A stretch of 64,000 bases of DNA, from assembly GCA_963971285.1 (NCBI GenBank), contig OZ020255.1:10188931-10252930 (forward strand), written 5' to 3'. Position 1 is the stretch's first letter. Every line of letters begins with the position of its first letter. This document shows, piece by piece, positions 32,249-43,672 of this stretch. Under the pieces are notes generated by a model, which did no database searches, had not been told where the DNA came from, and saw nothing but the letters and a program-made list of their open reading frames with translations. A program made the position numbers and the translations under genes. This DNA is from Astropecten irregularis. Taxonomy: Eukaryota > Echinodermata > Asteroidea > Paxillosida > Astropectinidae.

Positions 32249-33960
32249 TATTATGCGGCGAGATCTTGCTTTTGTAGTCTAAAACAACGCCGTGTCGGCT
32301 GATATTAAACTATAGTCACTTTAGAACTCTGTGTCATTCGCGTACGTCTATCACATACTCTAAAAACTGGTAATGGCCGAGGTCAGGTAAGGAAACCCAT
32401 TATCCTGTGCACAAATCGTGTGAAGAGTCAACGTTTAGAAATAAGCTTGAATTTGTTTAGCATTGGCCTAATTATTGTCGTTACGTCTCTTCGTTGCCTT
32501 TTAATTATTGCATTTTTTTATAGGGTCTTGTCATACACGATGGAATGTATAATTTGAGTCATGAATAATTCAAGAGTTGTAAAAGAGATGCAAATATATT
32601 TTATTGGGATGGGTGAATTTTAATTAGAAACCTCGCATAACCAAAACTATGTCCAGAGCGTGATCCAAAATTAGGTAACATCCACAAACATGAAATAGAT
32701 TTCCTTCAACACCCTTCAAAATAACTTCTTTTCACTGGAACACTTGGAAATAGTACGCCACCAAGAGTTTGCAATGCGTTGGCCAATCAAAATTCCGCGG
32801 AACTCATGTTTTGTATTTATAATTATGTACCCTCAGTTTTTATTATTTTTATTTTAAAGCATTTCATTAGTAGTGAGCCCTACATGCGAAGCCTTGTAGA
32901 AAAAAATGGATGGAACCCGTGACCATCTGTGTTTGGACTTTCATTTGAGTGATTGGATGAAATCAGGCCTAAAATTTGCTGTATTTTCTTTGCATTGACT
33001 TTTTGAAAATTGAATTGGGAAAAAAGGAAGAATATTTTAGATTTTCATTTGGTAAGCCTCAGAAACTTGTTTTTTTTTAGGCTAGTTAATCATCAAATAA
33101 CCACAAGAGAAACTGACTGAATTTAAACCAACGTTTTAACGTTTTAGCGCAGTTGGTAGAGCGCCTGTACGGTATTCAGGAGTAGGTCGCCGGTTCGAGT
33201 TCCGCTCCAGTCAATTTTTCTTTGTTCATGCACTTTTCAAAAACAAAAGTTAATTGGCCATTGCGCGGGAGCCTATGGGAAATTATTTTCTGGTCTTGAA
33301 ATATAAGGGTCGGCGGACTCAACGCATTGTGAACGGCTACCGGTAATTAACACAATGCAAACCCTTTGTGGCGCGCGCACTACAGAGAATAATTATTCAC
33401 AGAAATGAAATTTATTTATTTTTTGTCTGTGATTAGGTCATAGGCCTATACTGGCCACTTCGGCAAGTTGATTACTGAGGAAAAAAGTATTATTTTATGC
33501 TGTATCTTGGTTTTGGTTCGCCAGTCTTTAATACAGTTTTATATGTAACTTCATTCTAGTGCCTGCATAATGTGTGCAAAAAATAATGCCCAAAAAATTA
33601 TCCTGAAAATAAAACAATCTAAAAACCACGAGCTACAAAACTTTGCGATTGAAGTGCGCCCTCTTGCGGTCATTGCTATTAGTATTGCGCCATATTAATG
33701 ATGAGGTGATGTTGTCAACAAAGTTACGTTGTGAAATTCTAGTAAAAGACCGTCTTTATTTCGTGGTAAGTCATGATACTCTGACATGAATTTTGTTGTA
33801 GAAATACCCTGACAACCATAGTAATGTTTTTGAGTTCTCAATGGATCGCTGTATTTGTTGACACGGGCATATTGTATGTGTAAATTTGGAATTGATAATC
33901 GCAGTAGTCTTGTTATTGCTAGCATGCTGTCGTGTGTAACTGCGTGTGGTACTAATGCCT
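32249..33960. other. Intergenic region upstream of transporter copy 3
   Basis: AT-rich, with the copy 3 upstream region and one tRNA-derived SINE (33105-33240). TGCAATGCGTTGGCCAATCA-like words occur at about 32770 and 28250, extending the duplicated upstream flank of copies 2 and 3. No gene seen. Confidence 0.45.
33105..33240 (+). mobile_element. tRNA-derived SINE, family A
   Basis: The tRNA-like head has an A box (TAGCGCAGTTGGTAGAGCGC) and a B box (GGTTCGAGTTCC), followed by the family tail CAGTCAATTTTTCTTTGTTC. It lacks a CCT-type acceptor pairing, so it is not a working tRNA gene. Confidence 0.65.
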
Positions 33961-34320
33961 GGTTTCAGGTCAACTCGGTCCGTAACCAACTCGGTCCGAG
34001 TCAACTCGGTCCGTGACCAACTCGGTCCGTGACCAACTCGGTCCATGACCAACTCGGTCCGTAACCAACTCGGTCCGAGGCCAACTCGGTCTGTAACCAA
34101 CTCGGTCCGTGACCAACTCGGTCCGTGACCAACTCGGTCCCTATGGGAAAATGCACGCAAAAACGTCTGGTAATTTTGTTGCAGCAAAACGAGTGTGTAG
34201 TCTCGCAAATTGCGTGAATTTAACTATTTATTTAGGCTTATTTATTTATTTATTCATTTATTATCTTAAAAACATTATAAGAATAAAAAATACATTGGCA
34301 GGTGCTGCCCAGGGATGACA

Positions 34321-34352
<32 letters not shown>

Positions 34353-34968
34353 CCTGTCATCAAAAGACGTGCCCTTCCCAAACACCTGCCAATTATAAAT
34401 CTTATATGTTTATACACAGATTAATTAAAACAAAGCTAAACAAAATAAAAACAAAAACACAAAACAGTCATCATTATTATTAATTTATTAATTTATTAAT
34501 TTTAAACATAAAAAGCACGTTTCCATAAGGCATTTGACTTCGTGTATAATTTAATTGATATTTTAATTAAAATTGTATTGTGCCATTTTATCAAATAATT
34601 ATGGTATCAACATAATAAGACATAATTTATTTCTATTTCTTCACGGTTTCAGCCACAAGCAAAACATATAATCTTATGTTATGATGACATTACAAAACAT
34701 TAATACAAGTAGCCTACATGTTGTACACTGCTGCTGCAAACTGGATTCTTGTTTGTGTACGTTTTCCCATAGGGACCGAGTTGGTCACGGACCGAGTTGG
34801 TCACGGACCGAGTTGGCCACGGACCGAGTTGGCCTTGGACCGAGTTGGCCACGGACCGAGTTGGTCACGGACCGAGTTGGCTTCGGACCGAGTTGGTCTC
34901 GGACCGAGTTGGTCACGGACCGAGTTGACTCGGACCGAGTTGGTTACGGACCGAGTTGACTGGCACCC
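33961..34968. mobile_element. Foldback transposon with long subrepeat arms and a 9-bp target duplication
   Basis: Each arm (about 33961-34142 and 34771-34968) is an array of roughly a dozen 16-18 bp units of the type ACTCGGTCCGTGACCA, in opposite orientation. Next to the arrays both sides read GGGAAAA or TTTTCCC, so the inverted repeat extends inward. The element is flanked by CTAATGCCT on both sides (33952-33960, 34969-34977). The outermost bases differ slightly (GGTTTCAGGTCAACTCGG against GGGTGCCAGTCAACTCGG). The centre is AT-rich with a poly(A) run (34328-34352) and no transposase. A 9-bp duplication fits Mutator-like elements. Array-type arms resemble foldback elements of other animals. 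Confidence 0.82.
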
Positions 34969-34977
34969 CTAATGCCT

Positions 34978-36294
34978 ACATCATGTACATAATGAATGGC
35001 GTATATAGTCAGACTGTGGTTCACAAAATCACCCGTTACTTTCAAGGGATCTATTCTAAAATCGTTGTACGATTGCAGTTAACATTTTAGTATTTAATTA
35101 TGCTAGTTTTTTTCTCTTAATGTACAAAACAAGTCAATCTTATGTGAGTTTATTTCCTACATTCATTGTCAGATTGTTGAGTACATTTATCACATCATAC
35201 ATGACATGGTATCCATGACATGACATGTATATGTACAGGATGTGTAATATTCAGTAGGCCTACTTATTAATTAGTGAGTAAGCATTATGCTTCATTGAGT
35301 AAGCATTTTACTACAAACGAGACCTAGGCCCTACTTCCACTTCCAGAGAGTTATTAACTTTCTGTTGCATGGGTGGTCTTTATAGTATTGTACACTATTG
35401 TTCGACATGTTGAGCACTGTGTTAATTTTTAACAAAATTTATTTTGCCAACATTAAAAAGGATATCTAAAAGAACAGCTGTACAATTTGATACCACAGGC
35501 ACAGCATTAGATTCAGGAATTTCATTGTTAAAAACCTTATCACATGCTTTCGTACATGAGCCGACATACAACAATGAAAGTGATGTGCATACACAGCCGA
35601 CAAATGTGATGTACAACTCGCCTCGTTTCCAGGTTTTAAACCATTATTATTGTTTGTAATGTACGTATTGCACTGGGAATGAACTTTCTGCTTTGAGTTT
35701 CCGCTGCTACTACATGATGATGCGTGTACTCTGCAATGTGGGTTGTTGTGAACAGTTCAAACGAAACTGTCAGGAATATTATTTTTCTTAGCTACGGCCT
35801 GCGCTGGCACGTAGACCGACACATTTTCAGTCAAGGATTTGGACAGCCTTACCGAAGATTTCTTCGGAAACCTAAACAAACTAGACGGTATACGTGGCAT
35901 AACAAAACAGTTGTTGGATGTTGTGCAGTGGTACATGTAAGGGGATGATGCACAGGTTTCAATTAGGGCATGAGAGTAAAAAGCTCCCGAGTTGAAAGTA
36001 CTTGAACGTCTGTTGTAGTTTATCAAGAGCCAAGCCTTCTACGTAATGGAACAGAATGTATCGTGTCAGGTTGTGTGCTGAGTGTACTGTACATAAACAT
36101 GCAACAACCCGCCTATCATTACACTCAGAATGGTAAGGTTTAAGCATTGCAGAGTAACCAGTGTTAATTTGACAACCAATTTGCGAGATGAAGATGCAAT
36201 GTTTTCTCGTTTGTTGCAGAAAAAGCGCTTTGAAGCTAGGTGGCGTGGTGGTAGTTGCAGGCATATATAGTTTGAGTAGCACTACCTACCCAAA
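34978..36294. other. Intergenic region upstream of ACMSD
   Basis: Non-coding, AT-rich. The last few hundred bases should include the ACMSD promoter; a GCATATATAG word at 36260-36269 lies about 30 bases before the two ATG codons and may be a TATA-like element. No further gene found. Confidence 0.4.
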
Positions 36295-36297
36295 ATG

Positions 36298-39200
36298 ATG
36301 AAGATTGATATTCACAATCATATCCTGCCGGAGAGATGGCCAGATTTGAAAGAGGTAATGAGTGCATTAGGACGTTCAACCACAATCCAGTATCAAATGC
36401 ATACGTTTGCTTAAAACATTCTTATTCCCAGAGTAAGCACCCAGACCCTTCTTGAACTGCCTGTTGATATTGTATGTGCTTGTATTGTTAGTGTATTCTG
36501 TTCTGTCTTCCCTTTGTACTTTTTTGGTAGTCTTTCTCCTCCATGTAAGGCGCTATGTTCTTTGTAGAGCACCATAGAAATGCTCTGTATTATTACTATT
36601 ATTATTAAAGCTTAGGCTGTCAAAGAATTGACAAGGATTTCGGGCCAGTTGCAGTTCAACGATTGATGATAGATGCAAATACATGTATGTGTAGAGTTTG
36701 TAAGGCCAGGGGTCGATTTCACCAAACTCATCGTAACTTACTATCAATCGTAGGACTTATGATGCATTATAACCGGATCGTAGGATACGTCAAAGCCCAT
36801 GTCTGGACAGGCTTTTCAGTGGCTGGGCCCAACCAGTTTTAATGTTTCTCTCCCTTTTTAAGCGATAATACATGATTGGTAAAGGTCACAGAACAGCACT
36901 CACACTTATTTTAATCAATCGGACATCTGAGTGACAAAAAAATGACGAAAACCGACTTGATTTTACTTATGAAACATAAAGAATGGTTTTGATCTTACCC
37001 TGAGATCAAAACTGTTCTCGGTATTGGTTTTACTAATTTCTTGGTAAATACAGCATTTCAGGCAGAAATATTTGAACGGTATGTTTCTACCAGCACCATC
37101 TTCATACCCTGAAAGTTAAATTTAAATCTGTGAACATTTCTGTTTGGGTATGCTACCAATCCTGTACTGAACCTTTGAGTTAATTATATTGATACATTAT
37201 ATTTGTCCTACAGAGGTACGGCTATGGTGGATGGATTCAGATGTACCCGCACTGCGAGGGCAAATCACGCATGATGCGGGACGGCAAGCTGTTCCGCATC
37301 ATTGAGCACAACTGCTACAACCCTGAGGAGAGACTGCGCGAAATGGATGCCACCGGTAAGACCATCATTTACATTCATAAAACCATCTCAACTCCCTGGG
37401 CATGCTGGGGAGTATGTAGCCCGGCTGCTGTTAGCACACAAAGGCTAATCAAACCACAAAGCCATCTCTACCCTCACTGGTACCCATTGACGCCTAGGTG
37501 AAGGGGAGCAATATGTGACAAAGCGTCTTGCCCAAGGACTCAAGCACCACTAGCCCATGGCTGGATTCAAACCCACAGTCTGTAGATTCGCCACAATATC
37601 GACATGACAGACCTCACTAGGCCACGGCATCCCACGTGTCCAACCACGGAGTCGATTTCACAATTTCATTTCATAGTCTCATTATTTATTTAATTATGCA
37701 TAGTTTTATTGCCTTATCCTGGGACCAATTTCATAGAGCTGCTTAAGCACCAAAAGTTGCTTAAGCACCAAAAACCTTGGTAAATAAAATCAGTATGCCA
37801 GCCAAAACTCCTTGTGAATGTTATGCTCAGCAAACAATGGCAGAATACAAGTCAAAAGCAGTAAACATCACATGAAAATTTGGTTGATAATCCTGTTTGA
37901 TCAAGGAAGATTTTTCATGCTTAAGCAATATTTGTGCTTAAGCAGCTCTATGAAATTCAGCCCCAGATCTGTTGGCTATATACACTCGAGTCTGATTGTT
38001 GTCTTCTTCCTCTTTTTTGATGGCTCAGGGGTCACAGTGCAGGCTCTGTCAACTGTTCCTGTCATGTTCAGCTACTGGGCCAAGCCAGAGGACACTCTGG
38101 ATCTTTGCCGCATTCTGAATGACGACCTGGCCAAGACCGTCAAGAAATACCCCAAGAGGTTTGTGGGGCTGGGCACGCTGCCCATGCAAGCCCCAGAGCT
38201 CGCCGTGCAAGAGTTGAAACGATGCCGAAAGGTATGACAACCTTCTTGCGTTTTATTGATTTTAGTGCATTTTTTTCATGTTTGCAAGTTTTGCATATTT
38301 ATGAGCAACAGCAGTAATGTCACGTACAATCCACTTGTATCAAATTAACTTCACAGAATTTACACTATGTATGCCAAAACTTTAACATGTTAGAACACTG
38401 GACGCTGGAAGTACACATTTTTTATGCAAGTCTACGCAACACAACGCTTCTGTACGTCATGCATGTGCAATAGTACACTACCATATGTCCAGTATACGCA
38501 ATCCTACGCGCCTGTTCGCCAATTATATTATGCCTGAAGGTACACAGTGCCTATGCACAGGGTACGCAACCATACACCAACGCACTGCGCATATCTACAT
38601 AGGATCGCTTTAACCCCACCTTGAGTACGCAAACTTATTTCGGTGTACACGATTCGTAGGCTTGGTGTGAAAGGGACTTAAGTCTGTAAGTATTTGTCTG
38701 CAATATCATCACTTTTATCTGGTTTGTTTTCCCGTAGGAGCTCGGTTTCCCCGGTGTGCAGATCGGCTCTCACATCAACGACTGGAATCTGGATGCTCCG
38801 GAATTGCAGCCCATCTTTGCCGTGAGTCACAGTTATTTATGTTTTATATAAAAACATTGAGTTGTGTTTTCACTATTTTCTCATGACTCCGATTGAGCTC
38901 AAATTTTCACAGGTTTATTATTTCATGTACATGCTGGATCAGACAAAGTGTGAGTGCTGTTCTGTGACCTTTACCAATCATGTATTATAGTACCATTAAC
39001 ACTTCTTCCTTGTGTGACATTCTAAACTCAGGCTGCTGAGGAGACTAACTGTGCCCTGTTCGTACACCCTTGGGACATGGAGTTAGGGGGACGCATGTCC
39101 AAGTACTGGCTACCCTGGCTGGTCGGTATGCCAGCTGAAACGGCCACCGCTATCTCATCCATGATCTTTGGCGGAGTCCTGGAACGTTTCCCCAAACTCA

Positions 39201-39647
39201 AAGTCTGCTTCGCTCACGGAGGTTGGTGAAATAAAAGACACAAATACACAAATGTTTTACTCAATAATATTGAGTCAATCTGAATAATTATCAGTGGATC
39301 ACCATCTGGTTTTCAAATTCAGGAATGCTACAATGAAAAATGCATTTTGATTGGAAACCTGTATTGTCAGTTTGTATCTCCTTGTTTTTATAATTTTTGC
39401 ATGATTATTTGTTGTACAGGCGGTGCCTTCCCGTTCACCATCGGTCGCATCGAGCACGGTTTTAATGTCCGCCCTGACCTCTGTGCAGTGGAGAATGCTG
39501 TCAACCCTAGGAAGTACATCGGTCGCATCTACACTGACTCCTTGGTGCACGATGAGAAGGCACTTAAGTTCCTAGTGTCCACCATGGGAGAGGTAAGACC
39601 TAGCAAGTAGGGACCTTTCTCAAAACTCAGATCCAGCTCCGGCTCTT

Positions 39648-39693
<46 letters not shown>

Positions 39694-41278
39694 TGGCTCT
39701 GGCTCTGGCTTAATCAATCAATCAATCAATCAGTGGGAGCATGCGCTGCGGCAGCACGTAGCCACATCTACCTTCCAGCGGTACTGCTTTGGTCTTCTGA
39801 TAGCCATCCCCCAGGCAGCCACGCGATTTATCCCCATCTCAGCAAAATAATGTTTCATCTGACGCAACCATGTTTCATGTGGATGCCCTACCGGGCGAGT
39901 CCTAGCAGTGGGTTCTCTCAGAGAGAGAATTCAGCTTCGTCTCTACATCCTGAAAATATAGGTTGTGGTTTTTCATTGAAGCTGAAGCTCTGTTTCCTTT
40001 GAAAACCAGATAATCTACTTCCGAACCGCAAGCAAAAGCCTCTATTTGATACCTGTTTATCTAGAATGGATTCATGAAAAAGACCCAGCGCCGGAGCCTG
40101 AGCTGGAGCCGAGCTTTGAGAAGGGCCCTTAGTCTCTGGCTCTCAGATCTTTGGCCTATTCCTCGTCAATAGTTGACCATTCTATGATGCAACAATATCT
40201 GACCATAATTGACCATTCAATAATTTAAGAATGTTTTGGAGATGTTTCAATAACTAGTTGTACAGTTGAAGTTTCTTAAATGGCAGAAGAGTTCAGACTA
40301 TGTTGAATTTACAGATACAATAATCTATATCACTTTTTACTTTCCTCAAAGTGCACAACACCATGGTTCCCACAATCAGATTCATTTATGTTTTTGAATT
40401 TTGTAATTAAGTTTGACAACCTTTGTAATTTCTAGTGTCTCTTTTCAAACATTGACCCTCTTCTTGTTTTGTTTTGTTGTGTTTGTTTGATTGTTGGTAC
40501 GCCAGAATCGTGTGATGCTGGGAAGTGACTATCCCTTCCCCCTTGGTGAGCACCATCCAGGCAAACTCATCGATTCTGTTCAGGAGTTCACTCCAGATCT
40601 CAAGGTGAGATAAACAGCACATAGATCCTTTTACTAGCAAGATACCTGGGGCCAATTTCAAAGAGCTGCTTAAGCACAAAATTTGCTTAAGCATGGAAAG
40701 TCTTCCTTGATTAAACAGGATTACTAACCAAATGTTCATGTGATGTTGACTGCCTTTTGACTTGTATTCGGCCATTGTTTGTGGAGCATAACATTCACAA
40801 GGAGTTTTGGCTGTCATAGGCCTACTGGTTTTATCTACCATGGTTTTTGGTGCTTAAGCAAATTTTTATTTACCAAGGTTGTTGGTGCTTAAGCAAATGT
40901 TAGTGCTTAAGCAGCTCTATGAAATTTGTCCCAGTTTGTTTAGAAAATGTGGTTTAAAAAGAACAGAACTTCTTGAGAGAAGCATAAATATCCATTGGTC
41001 TCCTTGATACTTAAGTCCTGCTTGTCAATTGGACAGTGAGGTGATAGGAAGCTCACCAAGATAGATCATGGGTTTTACTTTCCTGTCCTCAGGATGCCTT
41101 GCTTGCTGGCAATGCCGTGGAGTTCCTAGGTCTTGATCGGTCCCTGTATGAGCCGGCCGGCCCGTCCTCATCAACATCAGCAGCTTGTGCCCCAGCTTCC
41201 AACGCCAGCAACAACGATTGTACAGTCACAGATATGGACATGGAACCTTCGCTGAAGAAGCAGAGAATAGACGTCTGA
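36298..41278 (+). CDS. ACMSD: 2-amino-3-carboxymuconate-6-semialdehyde decarboxylase, complete
   Basis: Zinc amidohydrolase that decarboxylates ACMS in tryptophan-kynurenine breakdown, steering flux away from quinolinate and NAD; cytosolic. Eight exons: 36298-36354, 37214-37355, 38029-38231, 38738-38821, 39032-39221, 39420-39592, 40506-40604, 41093-41278, with matching phases; 377 residues. Two adjacent ATGs occur (36295, 36298); the second gives the family start [12 protein letters not shown]. Metal ligands sit exactly where the human enzyme has them: H6 and H8 (HNH), H174 (FVHPWD) and D291 (GSDYPFPLG). H224 (CFAHGG) is also kept. The human protein is 336 residues; here the last exon adds a tail of about 40 residues rich in Ser, Ala and Asn, ending LKKQRIDV. 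Introns hold a SINE and three miniature elements. Confidence 0.94.
36709..36790. repeat. Truncated ATTTCA-ended hairpin
   Basis: Begins GGGGTCGATTTCACCAAACT and carries TATCAATCGTAGGACTTATG, as in the fuller copies at 47376 and 48256, then stops. In ACMSD intron 1. Confidence 0.5.
36960..37180. mobile_element. Partial TTAA element, family 1
   Basis: Carries the inner and right-hand part of the family (TTTCTACCAGCACCATCTTC, CTGTGAACATTTCTGTTT, then a decayed end). The left end is missing. In ACMSD intron 1, just before exon 2. Confidence 0.55.
37378..37632 (-). mobile_element. tRNA-derived SINE, family B
   Basis: On the minus strand it begins with a tRNA-like head (GGCCTAGTGAGGTCTG, and a B box complementing GATTCAAACCC at 37563-37573), then a body matching the plus-strand copy at 47503-47865 (ATGGCTTTGTGGTTTGATTA, GGGAGTTGAGATGGTTT). 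It starts about 20 bp inside ACMSD intron 2. Confidence 0.65.
37721..37964. repeat. ATTTCA-ended hairpin element, TGCTTAAGC type
   Basis: GGGACCAATTTCATAGAGCT at the left and AGCTCTATGAAATTCAGCCC at the right; both arms contain GCTTAAGCA. Similar copies at 40648-40932 and 42676-43672. In ACMSD intron 2, close before exon 3. Confidence 0.75.
39610..40132. repeat. Miniature element with GGCTCA microsatellite
   Basis: Begins AGGGACCTTTCTCAAAACTC and ends GAGCTTTGAGAAGGGCCCTT, an inverted pair. GGCTCA units are repeated at 39648-39706, and the right half shares AATATAGGTTGTGGTTTTTC with 8799-9020. In ACMSD intron 6. Confidence 0.65.
40648..40932. repeat. ATTTCA-ended hairpin element, TGCTTAAGC type
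   Basis: GGGGCCAATTTCAAAGAGCT at the left; AGCTCTATGAAATTTGTCCC at the right. The interior matches 37810-37930 (GTCTTCC, ACATTCACAAGGAGTTTTGG). In ACMSD intron 7. Confidence 0.75.
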
Positions 41279-41401
41279 AATGCAAGTAACTGCAAAACCT
41301 CTACCAAAAAACGTGACGCCCAGTTACTTTTTACAATTGCGCATTTTCACCCGATTGGACCCGTTTGAAACCAAATTGTCCAACAGTGATTTTGTGTTTC
41401 A

Positions 41402-41553
41402 GGGGTCGATTTCACGGAGCTTTACGAGCTTTGTAACTCGAGTTACAAAGGATAACCCATCGTATCCTACTTACCCTACGTAGGGTTTCAATGCATCACA
41501 AGTCCTGCGACTGATAGTATTAAAGTTACGATGAGTTTGGTGAAATCGACCCC
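41402..41553. repeat. ATTTCA-ended hairpin element, TCGTAACT type
   Basis: GGGGTCGATTTCACGGAGCT at the left; TTTGGTGAAATCGACCCC at the right. The centre has CCTACGTAGGG and TAACTCGAGTTA palindromes. Starts 124 bp after the ACMSD stop and abuts the next element. Confidence 0.8.
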
Positions 41554-41554
41554 A

Positions 41555-41740
41555 GGGCCGATTTCATTAACGCTTTGCGATCATCGCTAAAGCCCAAATC
41601 CATCGCTAAACGGAAAATTCCTACGCAAAGTAGCGACCGACTTTCCATTTACCGAGTTGGTCGCTACTTTGTGTAGGAATTTTCAGTTTAGCGATGGATT
41701 TCGGCTTGAGCGATGATCGCAAAGCGTTAGTGAAATCGGC
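41555..41740. repeat. ATTTCA-ended hairpin element, TTTGCGATCATCGC type
   Basis: Nearly the whole element is one palindrome: GCCGATTTCATTAACGCTTT against AAAGCGTTAGTGAAATCGGC, with ATCCATCGCTAAAC and GTTTAGCGATGGAT inside, folding around TTACCGAGT. It begins one base after the preceding element ends. Confidence 0.85.
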
Positions 41741-42189
41741 TTATCAACTGGAATTCTTTTACATTTTCAACCCAATGATGTCTTTGCATTGTTCAGGCAC
41801 AGGTCCTTAAAATGAACAACTGAAATTTTTTTTTCAAAAGCTCATCAAGGAAAACTTGATAGCTCAACTTATTTTGTACAATATGGTCACAAATAACAAT
41901 CTTATCTTATGTTTGCGGATTTATTTTTTGGGGGATGTTCATGACCATTCTTGAAATTTTTGAAAGGTCACAGATTTTGGGTTGAGCCTAGACAACTCGA
42001 TAGCATTATTAAGGCGAGGGCATTATTTCATGTACATAATCTTCATTTGACAAAAAAAAGAATGATGTCGTTTGTTTCATGCTTTAGCGGTATACATCGA
42101 TATTCAAAGACACATGTAAGTATATGTAGAGAGATATCGACAGCTTAAGATTGTGTGGTAATCATATTTTGCATACCCTTATTAAGTCA
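41741..42189. other. Non-coding DNA downstream of ACMSD
   Basis: AT-rich, no recognisable element or gene. Confidence 0.4.
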
Positions 42190-42197
42190 GCGTGTCC

Positions 42198-42542
42198 CAT
42201 AGAGTTAAATAAAAAACTAGAGTGCGCGCTTCGTATTCAATGTGCGTGCTCTCGGCACTCTGGCACGGACGCACAGCCGCCATTTTAGTTGGGGTGACTG
42301 AGCAACCGCAGTAGAGTCCAAAAACGGTACCCGGATGTTACTCGAGGAACTGCGCGCACTGTGCGTGACGCGACGTATTATTTTATGCACAGTGCTGCGC
42401 GCACGAACCGGGGTAAGAATTGTACGCACAATTTGAAACGGGACGCGCGCGTTGTCACTTGTTTCCTCAATGCAATGGCGCTGGCCATGGTTCGAGCAAC
42501 ACGCACAGAGTGCACACTCTAGTTTTTTTATTTAACTCTATG
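42198..42542. mobile_element. hAT-like miniature element with 8-bp target duplication
   Basis: Inverted ends CATAGAGTTAAATAAAAAAC (left) and its complement ending TTTAACTCTATG (right), about 27 bp each. Flanked by GCGTGTCC on both sides (42190-42197, 42543-42550). The interior is rich in GCGCGC words and codes for nothing recognisable. An 8-bp duplication is typical of hAT transposons. Confidence 0.85.
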
Positions 42543-42675
42543 GCGTGTCCAAATATATTTTCATTAAGTAACATTGACAGTATTTTAAACGTGCAAAGCA
42601 GGAGGAAAATATATAGTGTGATAAACAATCGGTAGTTTGTCTGAATCAGTTCAAAAACTGACCTGTTCAAAAACA

Positions 42676-43672
42676 GGGGCCAATTTCATAGAGCTGCTTA
42701 AGCACAACATTTCCTTAAGCATGAAAAGTCTTCCGTGATCAAACAGGATTACCAACCAAATTTTCATGTGATGTTTACTGTTTTTGATTTATATTCGGCC
42801 ATTGTTTGCTGAGCATAGCCTGGCAAACTGATTTCATTTACCGGGGCTTTTGGTGCTTAAAGCTGGACTCCAACGATTTCGAAAAATAAGATGTTTGCAT
42901 AAAATTGTGTTCACCTAGCTCCAATTAAGGAAAAAATATCATTAACCCTCACTATTAGAAGTTTCTTGATGTGAATTTTAAGCCACTTTTAACCATTCCG
43001 CATTCGCCAAGAATAAGCAATTTTCTCTCGAACTTGCCGTTTTTTTGTTCATTTACATATCATGAATATTCATGTTTTCCTCAAGTTGATGACGTAGAAG
43101 AGGGGATTCGCTTTCCTTATGAATATTTATACACATGTATTACATATTATAAACCCACACGAAATACATGTACTCCCATCATTTCGTTAGTAAAATGGCT
43201 TAAAATGATACATATAGCGACCGTCCTTGGGAGGAATACAGCATCGATGAATAATCAATGTACCAATCGGATAGTAATGATCATTCAGGGAGTGATTCAG
43301 ACATTTTCAGCAAAAAGAAACCACATGTACACAAAACTCATTGGAAATCCCATACAACTCCCGCGCACCGAGGGGGTTCGTTCGTGGACCATATCCCCTC
43401 GACTACGTCACACCGTCATTGACATACATTTAAATAGCGCCACCCACGGCCAGTTTGGGTAAATAGTCCTCAGAATTTACAATTATCATCAAAGTTTACT
43501 TCCAATATTACCAAATAATAAACAAAAACCAGCCCCATTGTATATTATGAGAAAGTTCTTATATGCCCTATAAACGAGGATTTGTATTTGTTTCATTTTT
43601 TTAACAATCGTTATTCTCCACCTTTAAGCGAATTTTAGTGCTTAAGCAGCTAGCTCTATGAAATTGGTCCCT
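42676..43672. repeat. ATTTCA-ended hairpin, TGCTTAAGC type, split by a nested element
   Basis: GGGGCCAATTTCATAGAGCT at the left; the right end reads AGCTCTATGAAATTGGTCCC. The interior runs as in 40648-40932 until GGTGCTTAA, where another element (42861-43623) is inserted. The sequence resumes as TTAAGCGAATTTTAGTGCTT. Confidence 0.8.
42861..43623. mobile_element. TTAA-flanked element nested in a hairpin element (family 2)
   Basis: TTAA at 42857-42860 and 43624-43627. Inverted ends AGCTGGACTCCAACGATT and AGGTGGAGAATAACGATT (right end read on the minus strand). 763 bp. A 163-codon frame inside (42971-43462) shows no protein-like pattern. Different ends from TTAA family 1. Confidence 0.75.

Noticed and set aside
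33105-33240. A functional tRNA gene
   Set aside because: A and B boxes are present but the acceptor stem does not pair, and the family SINE tail follows directly.
33961-34968. CRISPR-like array from regularly spaced 17-mers
   Set aside because: The units are adjacent without unique spacers, the arrays are inverted to each other and the genome is animal; a foldback transposon fits.
42971-43462. 163-codon plus-strand frame
   Set aside because: It lies inside a TTAA-flanked miniature element; composition and lack of any recognisable pattern suggest chance.
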